Position numbers and translations under genes: made by a program. A DNA stretch of 44,945 bases from a virus: the IMG/VR virus record IMGVR_UViG_3300003322_000020, positions 1 to 44,945 of that record; one strand, 5' to 3'. Shown here in pieces: positions 17,243 through 22,530 of this stretch (position 1 is its first letter; the number at the start of each line of letters is the position of its first letter). The notes beneath the pieces were generated by a model. The model was not told where the DNA came from and did not search any database. It saw only the letters and a list, made by a program, of their open reading frames with translations.

Positions 17243-17273
17243 TCAGACGTGCTGGACACCATGGATCATGTGG

Positions 17274-17287
17274 GTTCTGTACAGAAC
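17274..17287. promoter_or_regulatory. 14-bp perfect palindrome, operator candidate
   Basis: GTTCTGTACAGAAC is perfectly self-complementary over 14 bp and is followed at once by a second short palindrome (CGTACG). It does not match the actinobacterial LexA box as I know it. A phage repressor or Cro-like site is a reasonable guess. Confidence 0.5.
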
Positions 17288-17692
17288 GTACGATCTTTGC
17301 TCCTCAGAGCGACCAGAAAGATCTTGAAAACTCATAGTAGTCCCAGGTCAGCAGCGGTGAGGGGCTCCTGTAGGTCGCCCCGCCCGAGATCACTTGACCT
17401 GCGGTGATGCGGGGAGAGTTGCTGTGCGCAGTAGCAAATCTCACCTTATCGTCACTCAGCCGCTATGCCTCTGACCTGCGATGCTTGACGTAACCCGCTG
17501 CAAAGGTGTCTCTGGAGCTTGTCGCCGCTACGACAGGGCGACAGAGCGACAGACAACTCCACAGCGGCCCGCGAGTCACGCACCACATACGCTCGCATGC
17601 GACCAGTGATCCACTCCGCGCTCACGATGTGACCGGACGGTGAAGGGTAGGCACCGGCTTGACCGGCGGCCCTAAGGGCGAGAGCAAGGGGC

Positions 17693-17721
17693 TTGACAAG
17701 CGGGCGGCATCGGAGGATAGT
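17693..17721 (+). promoter_or_regulatory. Rightward promoter, sigma-70/HrdB type
   Basis: A perfect -35 (TTGACA, 17693-17698), a 17-bp spacer and GATAGT (17716-17721) as -10 match the main vegetative promoter class of actinomycetes. It points toward the early block. Transcription would start near 17728, giving a leader of about 550 nt that includes the rrn-leader-like element and several hairpins. Confidence 0.65.
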
Positions 17722-17866
17722 CGTTCTCGCAACACCAGCACGGGACACCGGCAGCCGGTACGGCTCCCTTACGGGGGTCAGGGGCTACAGGTGTCAGGTG
17801 GGACCTTCCAAGGGCCTGTAATGGGCACCGAGGGCCTGGCTACAGATGCGTCGGGGATCAGCTCCC

Positions 17867-17884
17867 CGCCGTATGGACGGCGGT
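17867..17884. other. Leader hairpin
   Basis: CCGCCGT and ACGGCGG pair over 7 bp around ATGG, about 140 nt into the predicted early transcript and just upstream of the rrn-leader-like element. Confidence 0.45.
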
Positions 17885-17909
17885 AGCAGGAGTCGAGAAC
17901 ACCAGGGCC

Positions 17910-17931
17910 GTTCCTTGAGAACTCAACAGTG
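17910..17931 (+). promoter_or_regulatory. rRNA-operon-leader-like element (possible antitermination signal)
   Basis: The stretch TTCCTTGAGAACTCAACAGT (17911-17930) closely resembles the conserved sequence upstream of 16S rRNA in Streptomyces and relatives, where a boxA-type signal loads Nus factors. Here it lies about 185 nt downstream of a strong promoter at the head of an operon full of stable hairpins. I infer that it makes early transcription resistant to termination by host factors. The match is from memory and was not aligned. Confidence 0.55.
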
Positions 17932-18164
17932 AGCAGTGCACGAGCTAAACGCTCGCCGCTAGGGCTACTCCTGCCACCCGCTGACAGGCTGCCCGACCGC
18001 TAGGCGCGATCATGCCGCATCCATTGGGAATGCTACCGCCGAACGTCGGGATCACAGCCGGTCAGGTCAGGGTTTAAGGCGAGTCGTCTGCCTCGGTCCA
18101 GGGTGTACCCCAGACCTTGACAGCTTCCGAACGTGAGCTAGTCGGTTCGTGCACAGTCCAATTC

Positions 18165-18189
18165 CCTGTAAGAGCCATCGGCTACAGGT
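18165..18189 (+). other. Hairpin in early leader
   Basis: CCTGTA...AGCC pairs with GGCT...ACAGG around an ATC loop with a small internal bulge, 85-110 nt upstream of the first early gene. Confidence 0.4.
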
Positions 18190-18272
18190 GAGTGGTGACG
18201 GCAGGCCCTTTGGGCCGCCTGATCCTGCTGTCTCACCTGTGGCCTCTTGGCTCCGCAGAGAGAGGATCGATC

Positions 18273-18464
18273 ATGAAACACATCTGCAACGGGTGCGATG
18301 AGCACCCTCCGGTGTGGGCATGGGAGACCGCTGGACGTGGGTGGAAGTTCCTGTGCGAGGGCTGCTATGAGTGGTCCACGCCCATACTCCAGATGTACTG
18401 CGAGCCGTTCGATGCTGCGCGGTACTACCCCACGTACAACTACGACACCCGGACGGTGTCGTGA
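18273..18464 (+). CDS. Small zinc-finger-like early protein
   Basis: A 63-residue protein with paired cysteines CNGC (residues 5-8) and CEGC (about 30-33), then another Cys at 44: a likely zinc-binding domain with aromatic-rich surroundings (WAWETAGRGWKF). It is the first gene after the long leader, so it is expected very early. The ATG at 18273 follows an AGAGAGGA ribosome site. Such small actinophage proteins often bind host factors, but no function is known here. Confidence 0.7.
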   Translation: MKHICNGCDEHPPVWAWETAGRGWKFLCEGCYEWSTPILQMYCEPFDAARYYPTYNYDTRTVS

Positions 18465-18529
18465 TGGGCATACTGATCGCTGTAGCGTTCGTGGTGGCCA
18501 TGCGTCTCTACATGAAGGGTGTGATCTGA
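18464..18529 (+). CDS. 21-residue membrane micro-protein
   Basis: The start codon overlaps the previous stop (TGATG), giving translational coupling. The product is one hydrophobic helix (GILIAVAFVVAMRLYM) with a short Lys/Gly end. It directly precedes the next gene by one base. Very short genes can be chance, but the coupled start and continuous packing support it. Confidence 0.45.
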   Translation: MGILIAVAFVVAMRLYMKGVI

Positions 18530-18530
18530 C

Positions 18531-18800
18531 ATGAGTGCAGTCCTGAACTCGATGATGGTGAACGCTGCCCGACAGGGCAGCACCCATGGTGGGTATCAGG
18601 TCGGCGACTACGTGATCGCTGATCATGCCGAGCATGACACGTTCGAGGGCCAGACCTTCAAGGTCGTGGCCCTTGGGTACAACCTGCTCGGTAAGGCGCT
18701 GGTTCACGTGGTCGACATCGCGACCATGCACAAGATCCAGCCGTCTCGCACCTGCTTCTACCCGCATGAGCTGTCCTACGAGGACGGCACCAACCCGTGA
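18531..18800 (+). CDS. Early protein, unknown function
   Basis: An 89-residue protein with a compact beta-rich look: YQVGDYVIADHAEHDTFEGQ suggests an SH3-like barrel fold (GDYV...F.G..F.VV). No catalytic residues are obvious. The ATG lies one base after the micro-protein stop. It is followed by the first tRNA-like intergenic cassette. Confidence 0.65.
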   Translation: MSAVLNSMMVNAARQGSTHGGYQVGDYVIADHAEHDTFEGQTFKVVALGYNLLGKALVHVVDIATMHKIQPSRTCFYPHELSYEDGTNP

Positions 18801-18844
18801 GGTGATCCACTTCTAGTCTGCCCGCTGTGAAGCGTTGCGGACGG

Positions 18845-18886
18845 GGGCGAATGGTTGTAGGCTCGGTTCGATTCCGGCCCGCTCAC
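18845..18886 (+). ncRNA. Anticodon-less tRNA-like element, copy 1
   Basis: Acceptor-like helix GGGCG/CGCTC (18845-18849 with 18880-18884, one G-U). The 5' linker has a GGT D-loop-like core. T-arm: loop TTCGATT (18867-18873) on a stem with one C-C mismatch. ACT follows the helix, then after two bases the hairpin GGCGCA-CGG-TGCGCC (18889-18903), then AGGAGG and the next ATG. It is the most divergent of the TTCGA-loop copies but keeps the same layout. Confidence 0.6.
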
Positions 18887-18888
18887 TA

Positions 18889-18903
18889 GGCGCACGGTGC
18901 GCC
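18889..18903 (+). other. Cassette hairpin 1
   Basis: GGCGCA and TGCGCC pair perfectly around CGG, directly after the tRNA-like element and 10 bases before the AGGAGG of the next gene. Confidence 0.6.
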
Positions 18904-18923
18904 TTGGCTTACAGGAGGACATC

Positions 18924-19322
18924 ATGAACGCTTACGACGTCGCCCTCACGCTGTCCGTCATGGCTCGTGCCAAGGAGGACGGGACGGTCGACTCGTTCGC
19001 CAACCTGGACGGTTTCGAGCAGGACTCTCTGCCCAAGACCGGGTTCTACGTGGGTGGCGTGCGTCCCTCGCTGGTGATCTCCAACATCGCTGACCTCGAC
19101 CGGGGTGACCTGGCCTGGTTCATCGGTGGCACGGAGGCTCGCTACTTCGGCGTGTGGACGGACACCGAGACCGGCATGATCTACTTCGACGCCGTGACTC
19201 ACGTTGACAACTTCCACGACGCATTCTCTCTGGGTGCGGAGCGTGGAGAAATCGCCATCTGGGACATCGAGCGTAACGAGGAGATCCGTGTCAAGGCAGA
19301 TCAGGGTACAGAGGCCGAGTAA
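18924..19322 (+). CDS. Early protein, unknown function
   Basis: A 132-residue acidic protein. It starts with a helical segment, then FANLDGFEQDSLPKTGFYVG, and has a repeated pattern of aromatic residues (ARYFGVWTDTETG, IYFDAVTHVDNFHDAFSLG). No cysteines or membrane segments. A strong AGGAGG 6 bases before the ATG sets the start. Flanked by tRNA-like cassettes on both sides. Confidence 0.65.
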   Translation: MNAYDVALTLSVMARAKEDGTVDSFANLDGFEQDSLPKTGFYVGGVRPSLVISNIADLDRGDLAWFIGGTEARYFGVWTDTETGMIYFDAVTHVDNFHDAFSLGAERGEIAIWDIERNEEIRVKADQGTEAE

Positions 19323-19358
19323 ACCTCGGCCTCAGCCCGAACCGGACACCCGGACGCC

Positions 19359-19386
19359 TAGTGGCAGGCCCTTGCCCTACTAGGTG
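19359..19386 (+). other. Inverted repeat CCTAGT...ACTAGG
   Basis: CCTAGT and ACTAGG flank an inner GCA/TTGC pairing. The hairpin lies between the 18924-19322 gene and tRNA-like copy 2. It could be a processing or attenuation hairpin. Confidence 0.45.
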
Positions 19387-19414
19387 ACCGGCAGAGCCCC
19401 CTAGGGTGGGGGCT

Positions 19415-19458
19415 GCCCCTGGAGTAGCCACATTCGAGTGCAAGTCTCGACAGGGGCG
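19415..19458 (+). ncRNA. Anticodon-less tRNA-like element, copy 2 (7+5 bp form)
   Basis: GCCCCTG/CAGGGGC gives a full 7-bp acceptor-like helix (19415-19421 with 19451-19457). TCGAG-TGCAAGT-CTCGA forms a 5-bp T-arm whose loop differs from a canonical T-loop (TTCAAGT) by one base, keeping C56, A58 and T60. The 12-nt linker is GAGTAGCCACAT. The total of 12 stacked pairs equals that of a real tRNA acceptor/T domain. No perfect hairpin follows directly; a GGAG ribosome site is 16 bases downstream. Confidence 0.6.
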
Positions 19459-19483
19459 CTGGCTTACTGGATTGGAGATCATC

Positions 19484-19702
19484 ATGGCCGAATACACCAC
19501 TGTGCGTGGATCCCGAGTGATCCGCGTCAGCAAGGTGGGCGGCGGCACTCTCGGACGCAAGTACGAGGGTGACTGGGAGGTCACTGTCTCCGACAGTGGC
19601 ACGGTTGTGCTGGATGACATCATCAGCACCGGTACGCCCAAGTTCTACCACGAGGTCGCAGACCTTGCGGAGGACTTCGCCGACGACGCAGATGAGGTGT
19701 GA
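19484..19702 (+). CDS. Small early protein, unknown function
   Basis: A 72-residue protein, beta-rich in the first 50 residues (TTVRGSRVIRVSKVGGG, YEGDWEVTVSDSGTVVLDD) with an acidic C-terminal helix (HEVADLAEDFADDADEV). The acidic tail recalls DNA-mimic proteins, but that is only a resemblance. The start is set by the ATG after GGAGATC. Confidence 0.65.
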   Translation: MAEYTTVRGSRVIRVSKVGGGTLGRKYEGDWEVTVSDSGTVVLDDIISTGTPKFYHEVADLAEDFADDADEV

Positions 19703-19704
19703 TC

Positions 19705-19791
19705 ATGAGTGACAAGAAGTGCACGTGCAACGGCATGGAGTTCCTGTGGAACCGCTGGGTCTTCACTGGCCGCTGCACATGTAAGAAGTGA
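19705..19791 (+). CDS. 28-residue CxC/CxC micro-protein
   Basis: Starts two bases after the previous stop. Cysteine pairs CTC (6-8) and CTC (24-26) flank a Trp-rich core (FLWNRWVF), a minimal zinc-binding arrangement. A Lys-rich end follows. Cys pairing and tight gene packing make it more likely than chance. Confidence 0.5.
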   Translation: MSDKKCTCNGMEFLWNRWVFTGRCTCKK

Positions 19792-19802
19792 CGAGAGTCA
19801 CA

Positions 19803-19844
19803 GGGTGACCGGCAGGCATCAAGGTTCGAGCCCTTGACACCCAC
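19803..19844 (+). ncRNA. Anticodon-less tRNA-like element, copy 3
   Basis: GGGTG/CACCC (19803-19807 with 19838-19842). The 11-nt linker ACCGGCAGGCA is the core consensus. The T-arm is 6 bp, TCAAGG/CCTTGA, around TTCGAGC (19825-19831). It starts 11 nt after the upstream stop. The stems stack to 11 bp. A 14-bp self-complementary hairpin at 19880-19893 follows later than in other copies. Confidence 0.75.
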
Positions 19845-19879
19845 GCATTCGCCGCCTAGTGTGGTGTTCGCACAGGGAT

Positions 19880-19893
19880 CCGCTGATCAGCGG
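19880..19893 (+). other. Cassette hairpin 3
   Basis: CCGCT-GATC-AGCGG, 5-bp stem (14-bp palindrome), 18 bases before the GAAAGG ribosome site of the next gene. Confidence 0.5.
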
Positions 19894-19924
19894 GCAACAG
19901 TAAATCCAACCGAAAGGTACTGTC

Positions 19925-20293
19925 ATGCGACTGATCAATGCTCAGAACGAGGAGATCCACCAGGGTTCTCGGGTCGTGGCCATTCAGGGCCGCGAGACGG
20001 GGCAGATCTGGAACTTCTCCCACGTTGTTGAGCACCCCATCGATGGGCACCGGGTCCACGTGACCCGTCGCCACCCGCGTATGGGACACGTCCACCGCGA
20101 GTTCCACCCTGCGATCTTCGGACTGCACGTGGTGGTGGACATCACCTGGCGTAAGCACCTGGTCAACAAGGTGCACCACGTCCGGACAAAGTTCGACGAC
20201 TACCTGCTTGCGGGTATCGTCGCACTCCTGCCGCTCGCACTGTTCGAGCACTACCACATTGCGGAGCGGCTGCCCGAGATCCTTGGGCACTGA
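19925..20293 (+). CDS. Early membrane protein, unknown function
   Basis: A 122-residue protein. Residues 1-60 are beta-rich (INAQNEEIHQGSRVVAIQGR, GQIWNFSHVVE) and could form an SH3-like domain, followed by a His-rich region. A hydrophobic helix at about 98-113 (YLLAGIVALLPLALF) suggests a membrane anchor near the C-terminus. GAAAGG precedes the ATG. No family recognised. Confidence 0.65.
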   Translation: MRLINAQNEEIHQGSRVVAIQGRETGQIWNFSHVVEHPIDGHRVHVTRRHPRMGHVHREFHPAIFGLHVVVDITWRKHLVNKVHHVRTKFDDYLLAGIVALLPLALFEHYHIAERLPEILGH

Positions 20294-20301
20294 GCTTGAT
20301 C

Positions 20302-20344
20302 GGGTGAACGGCATACAGTCTGGGTTCGAGTCCCGGCCACCCAC
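20302..20344 (+). ncRNA. Anticodon-less tRNA-like element, copy 4
   Basis: GGGTG/CACCC (20302-20306 with 20338-20342), linker AACGGCATACAG, T-arm CTGGG-TTCGAGT-CCCGG (one U-G), then ACT and after one base the hairpin GCGCCC-CTTGA-GGGCGC. It starts 8 nt after the upstream stop. Confidence 0.75.
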
Positions 20345-20345
20345 T

Positions 20346-20362
20346 GCGCCCCTTGAGGGCGC
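20346..20362 (+). other. Cassette hairpin 4
   Basis: GCGCCC and GGGCGC pair perfectly around CTTGA, starting one base after the ACT end of tRNA-like copy 4. AAGGAGG of the next gene begins 6 bases later. Confidence 0.65.
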
Positions 20363-20377
20363 TAGCAAGGAGGAATC

Positions 20378-20506
20378 ATGGACACCGTAGCTCACATCAT
20401 GGCCATGCCCTACGTGGGCCCTGGCATCATCGCCGCCGTCTCCTTGACGGCAGCATGGGTGATGGTCTACGTTCAGCACAAGCGGCACCCGGAGGACTTC
20501 TCATGA
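20378..20506 (+). CDS. 42-residue membrane protein
   Basis: A perfect AAGGAGG site precedes the ATG. The product has one hydrophobic segment (about 11-32, PGIIAAVSLTAAWVMVYV) and a charged end (QHKRHPEDFS). It overlaps the next start (ATGA), so the two small membrane proteins are probably co-translated and may work as a pair. Confidence 0.6.
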   Translation: MDTVAHIMAMPYVGPGIIAAVSLTAAWVMVYVQHKRHPEDFS

Positions 20507-20580
20507 TGGTCGCACTAGCTCTCGTGCTGTACCTGGGGACGCCCGCCCTGGGCGGCTTCCTGATCTACCGTAGCTGGTGA
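20503..20580 (+). CDS. 25-residue membrane micro-protein
   Basis: The ATG overlaps the previous stop (ATGA). The product is almost entirely one hydrophobic helix (MVALALVLYLGTPALGGFLI) ending in YRSW. It ends 6 bases before the next tRNA-like element. Its role is unknown; a partner for the preceding membrane protein is a guess. Confidence 0.5.
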   Translation: MMVALALVLYLGTPALGGFLIYRSW

Positions 20581-20586
20581 CAGCTA

Positions 20587-20628
20587 GCCTGACTGGCAGG
20601 CACCTACGTTCGAGCCGTAGGCAGGCAC
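20587..20628 (+). ncRNA. Anticodon-less tRNA-like element, copy 5
   Basis: GCCTG/CAGGC (20587-20591 with 20622-20626), linker ACTGGCAGGCA, 6-bp T-arm CCTACG/CGTAGG around TTCGAGC. Compared with copies 3, 6 and 7, both helices have changed sequence with pairing kept. ACT then leads into hairpin GAGACG...CGTCTC. Confidence 0.8.
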
Positions 20629-20629
20629 T

Positions 20630-20650
20630 GAGACGCTACAGGGGCGTCTC
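20630..20650 (+). other. Cassette hairpin 5
   Basis: GAGACG and CGTCTC pair perfectly around a 9-base loop, one base after tRNA-like copy 5 and 3 bases before the GAGGAGG site. Confidence 0.6.
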
Positions 20651-20666
20651 TCTGAGGAGGACAGTG

Positions 20667-21122
20667 ATGAGCACCAAGTTTCGTACCTGGTACATGGACG
20701 ATGCTGTGTTCAACCTCGCCGAGGTGATCGAGACCGCAAAGAAGCGGCTGGCCAACGTCGATTTCGACACCCTGGTCGGCACTGGCTTCTCTGGGGGACT
20801 TGTGATCCCCACCCTCGCACTCCAGATGGGCAAGAAGTTCGTCCTGATCCGCAAGGAGACGGACGACTCGCACCACGGCAAGGGTCGCCTGCTCGGTGAG
20901 CTGGGTGACAAGTGGATCCTGGTGGACGACTTCGTGTCGTCCGGCAAGACCCGCAGGCGTGTGATCGAGAAGATCAACGAGGCCGTCGAAATGTGGGGCG
21001 AGGAGGGTCGACCTGAGATGGTCGGCGAGTACATGTACAAGGCGTTCGACAACTACGACCAGGAGGTCCCTGGGCGCTTCCTGCCCTACGACCCCCAGTG
21101 GTCGTGTGAGCCGCGTTGGTGA
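20667..21122 (+). CDS. Phosphoribosyltransferase-like protein
   Basis: A 151-residue type I PRTase fold: the PRPP-binding loop is ILVDDFVSSGKT (84-95, Asp87-Asp88 and SSGKT), preceded by a beta strand at 58-62 and by GTGFSGGLVIP (38-48), which resembles the PPi loop. The family transfers phosphoribose between PRPP and a base or related acceptor; the substrate cannot be read from the sequence. Such enzymes in phages may salvage bases or modify host metabolites. The start is the ATG 6 bases after GAGGAGG. Confidence 0.8.
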   Translation: MSTKFRTWYMDDAVFNLAEVIETAKKRLANVDFDTLVGTGFSGGLVIPTLALQMGKKFVLIRKETDDSHHGKGRLLGELGDKWILVDDFVSSGKTRRRVIEKINEAVEMWGEEGRPEMVGEYMYKAFDNYDQEVPGRFLPYDPQWSCEPRW

Positions 21123-21132
21123 CGACGTGGTA

Positions 21133-21174
21133 GCCAGACCGGCAGACACCTGGGTTCGAGTCCCAGGCTGGCAC
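21133..21174 (+). ncRNA. Anticodon-less tRNA-like element, copy 6
   Basis: GCCAG/CTGGC (21133-21137 with 21168-21172), linker ACCGGCAGACA, 6-bp T-arm CCTGGG/CCCAGG around TTCGAGT (21155-21161), then ACT. It is followed after one base by a perfect 8-bp hairpin. Fully paired 5+6 bp stack. Confidence 0.82.
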
Positions 21175-21175
21175 T

Positions 21176-21196
21176 GGACGCCCTCCCTGGGCGTCC
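21176..21196 (+). other. Cassette hairpin 6
   Basis: GGACGCCC and GGGCGTCC pair perfectly (8 bp) around TCCCT. It ends 9 bases before the AGGAGG of the lipoprotein gene. Without a U-run it is unlikely to stop transcription. Confidence 0.65.
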
Positions 21197-21214
21197 TGGC
21201 CTACAGGAGGACAT

Positions 21215-21640
21215 ATGCGTAAGAGCCGTATCGTCGCTGCTACCCTTGCGGCGATCACTCTGGGCATCACCGCGACTGCGTGTTCGAGCGATGCTGACGT
21301 GGCGTCTGAGAACGTCAGCAAGGCTGCCGACAACTTCGAGGTCAACCGTCGGATCGTCGTGTTCAACGGCATCACCGACAAGTACCTGCTGGAGATCGAA
21401 GGCGCCTGCTCTCTCACGGTTGACAGCAAGGACTCTCAGCTCGAACTGATCTGCAAGACCGGTCCGGGCGAGTACGTGAAGGACTTCGTCGGCCTCTCGG
21501 ACAACGTCTCGTACTTCGTGGAGCAGGGCGAGCCTGTCAAGGCGTCGGCCTACCACTACCGCAAGACGTTCAAGCCGCAGTCCATCCTGCCGGACGTGGA
21601 CTTCCGTGGCAGCACGGATGACACGCCGCGCAACCAGTAA
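21215..21640 (+). CDS. Phage-encoded lipoprotein
   Basis: A 141-residue protein with a lipoprotein signal: basic start (MRKSR), hydrophobic core, then a lipobox-like TACS with Cys23 as the acylation site. The mature part is beta-rich (NFEVNRRIVVFNGITDKYLL) with Cys pairs that may form disulfides. To my knowledge similar lipoproteins occur widely in actinophages without a proven function. A surface lipoprotein made early could block superinfection. AGGAGG stands 5 bases before the ATG. Confidence 0.8.
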   Translation: MRKSRIVAATLAAITLGITATACSSDADVASENVSKAADNFEVNRRIVVFNGITDKYLLEIEGACSLTVDSKDSQLELICKTGPGEYVKDFVGLSDNVSYFVEQGEPVKASAYHYRKTFKPQSILPDVDFRGSTDDTPRNQ

Positions 21641-21646
21641 CAGGTA

Positions 21647-21688
21647 GGGTGACCGGCAGGCACCGGGGTTCGAGCCCCCGGCACCCAC
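21647..21688 (+). ncRNA. Anticodon-less tRNA-like element, copy 7
   Basis: GGGTG/CACCC (21647-21651 with 21682-21686), linker ACCGGCAGGCA (identical to copy 3), 6-bp T-arm CCGGGG/CCCCGG around TTCGAGC, then ACT. It starts 6 nt after the lipoprotein stop. The T-stem differs at several positions from copy 3, always in pairs. Confidence 0.82.
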
Positions 21689-21689
21689 T

Positions 21690-21712
21690 AGTGCAGGCAA
21701 AGTGCATGCACT
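21690..21712 (+). other. Cassette hairpin 7
   Basis: AGTGCA (21690-21695) pairs with TGCACT (21707-21712), with an alternative TGCATGCA palindrome inside. GGAG of the next gene follows. Confidence 0.5.
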
Positions 21713-21729
21713 GTTCCATGGGAGTGGAC

Positions 21730-22257
21730 ATGATTGGCAACGCGGAAGAGGCTAAGTTCATCCACGAGTGGCACCACAGCCCGCGTCCCCGATGGGACGC
21801 CACGGCTCCAAATGCCCCCGAAGGCTGGACATACCTGGGCAGTGGCTGCTATCGTGCTGGATACCTCGCCCCCAGTGGGGCGGTGTACAAGGTGCAGCAG
21901 AATGCCTCGGATAACAGTCTGTGGCAGACCAACCTGGGTGAGTGGAACACGTGGAAGCACCTGTACCTCACCTGCAAGATGCCGAAGTACTCTCGCCTGC
22001 CCCGCCTCTCGTTCTACGAGGTGCAGGACAACGGCGTGGGTGTCATCGCCATCGAGAAGCTGAGCAACGCCTACACCTACTACGGCACCTTCAAGGGTGA
22101 CGATGGTCAGGAGCATCGTTGGTCACAGGTCTGCAATGCGATCACCTCCGCCACTGGCGTGGGCGATCTCTACGGAGACAACCTCATGATCGACGAGAAG
22201 AACACTCTGCTTGTCCCGACCGATCTCGGCTGCGCGCCGAGTAGCGACGGGTCTTGA
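21730..22257 (+). CDS. Protein-kinase-fold protein
   Basis: A 175-residue protein with kinase landmarks: a glycine-loop-like YLGSGCYRAGYLAPSG (35-50), a lysine in VYKVQ (Lys54), a catalytic-loop-like GDLYGDNLM (145-153, Asp and Asn in HxDxxxxN-like spacing) and DLG (165-167) in place of DFG. It is much shorter than full kinases and ends just after DLG, so it may be a minimal kinase, an aminoglycoside-kinase-like enzyme or a degenerate pseudokinase. The start at 21730 is set by GGAG; the frame is open further upstream into the tRNA-like element. Confidence 0.65.
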   Translation: MIGNAEEAKFIHEWHHSPRPRWDATAPNAPEGWTYLGSGCYRAGYLAPSGAVYKVQQNASDNSLWQTNLGEWNTWKHLYLTCKMPKYSRLPRLSFYEVQDNGVGVIAIEKLSNAYTYYGTFKGDDGQEHRWSQVCNAITSATGVGDLYGDNLMIDEKNTLLVPTDLGCAPSSDGS

Positions 22258-22263
22258 CGGGCG

Positions 22264-22307
22264 GCCCTGAATGGCATACTCTGGGGTTCGAGTCCCCAGC
22301 AGGGCAC
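22264..22307 (+). ncRNA. Anticodon-less tRNA-like element, copy 8 (6+6 bp)
   Basis: GCCCTG/CAGGGC (22264-22269 with 22300-22305), linker AATGGCATACT, 6-bp T-arm CTGGGG/CCCCAG around TTCGAGT (22287-22293), then ACT. Twelve stacked base pairs match the length of a real acceptor/T stack. Hairpin GCCGCC-AGGTA-GGCGGC follows after one base. This is the best-paired copy. Confidence 0.85.
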
Positions 22308-22308
22308 T

Positions 22309-22325
22309 GCCGCCAGGTAGGCGGC
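22309..22325 (+). other. Cassette hairpin 8
   Basis: GCCGCC and GGCGGC pair perfectly around AGGTA, 5 bases before the AAGGAG of the next gene. Confidence 0.65.
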
Positions 22326-22341
22326 GTGCAAGGAGCAAGTG

Positions 22342-22530
22342 ATGGCTTTCTACAAGAATCCGATCATCGAAGAGCCTCCGAGGTGCCTCGTTTGCTCCGA
22401 CGTGATGCAATGGGACTCGCTCTCTCTGATCTGCTCAGCCACGTGCCAGGACATCTGGGACATGACTGGCAGGCAGATCGAGTCCGACAACCAGTACGAC
22501 CAGGATCCTGAGGAGTTGCTGTATGGCTAG
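22342..22530 (+). CDS. Small Cys-containing early protein
   Basis: A 62-residue protein with CLVC (15-18) and CSATC (31-35), the pattern of a small zinc finger similar to those in HNH-like or FCS-type fingers, and an acidic tail. AAGGAG is 6 bases before the ATG (a GTG directly upstream is also possible). It overlaps the next gene by 8 bases. Function unknown. Confidence 0.65.
   Translation: MAFYKNPIIEEPPRCLVCSDVMQWDSLSLICSATCQDIWDMTGRQIESDNQYDQDPEELLYG

Larger units (their letters stand above)
16474..18272. promoter_or_regulatory. Gene-free divergent control region (1.8 kb)
   Basis: No convincing gene lies here: the short open frames have low-complexity Arg/Ser/His-rich products and no ribosome sites. 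It separates the leftward late block from the rightward early block, so it must hold promoters for both and is the best candidate for a replication origin. It contains leader hairpins, an AT-richer patch around 16803-16830, helically phased direct repeats, palindromes, several GATCTT copies, a rightward promoter and an rrn-leader-like element, each listed separately. Confidence 0.75.

Noticed and set aside
17452-17886. Short frames on both strands in the control region
   Set aside because: Low-complexity Arg/Ser/Gly products, no ribosome sites, and they overlap the promoter and leader hairpins.
19384-19420. A further tRNA-like copy (GGTGACCGGCAG followed by a 7-bp AGCCCCC/GGGGGCT hairpin)
   Set aside because: The 5' part matches the cassette linker, but there is no TTCGA loop and no matching acceptor 3' strand; at most a decayed copy.
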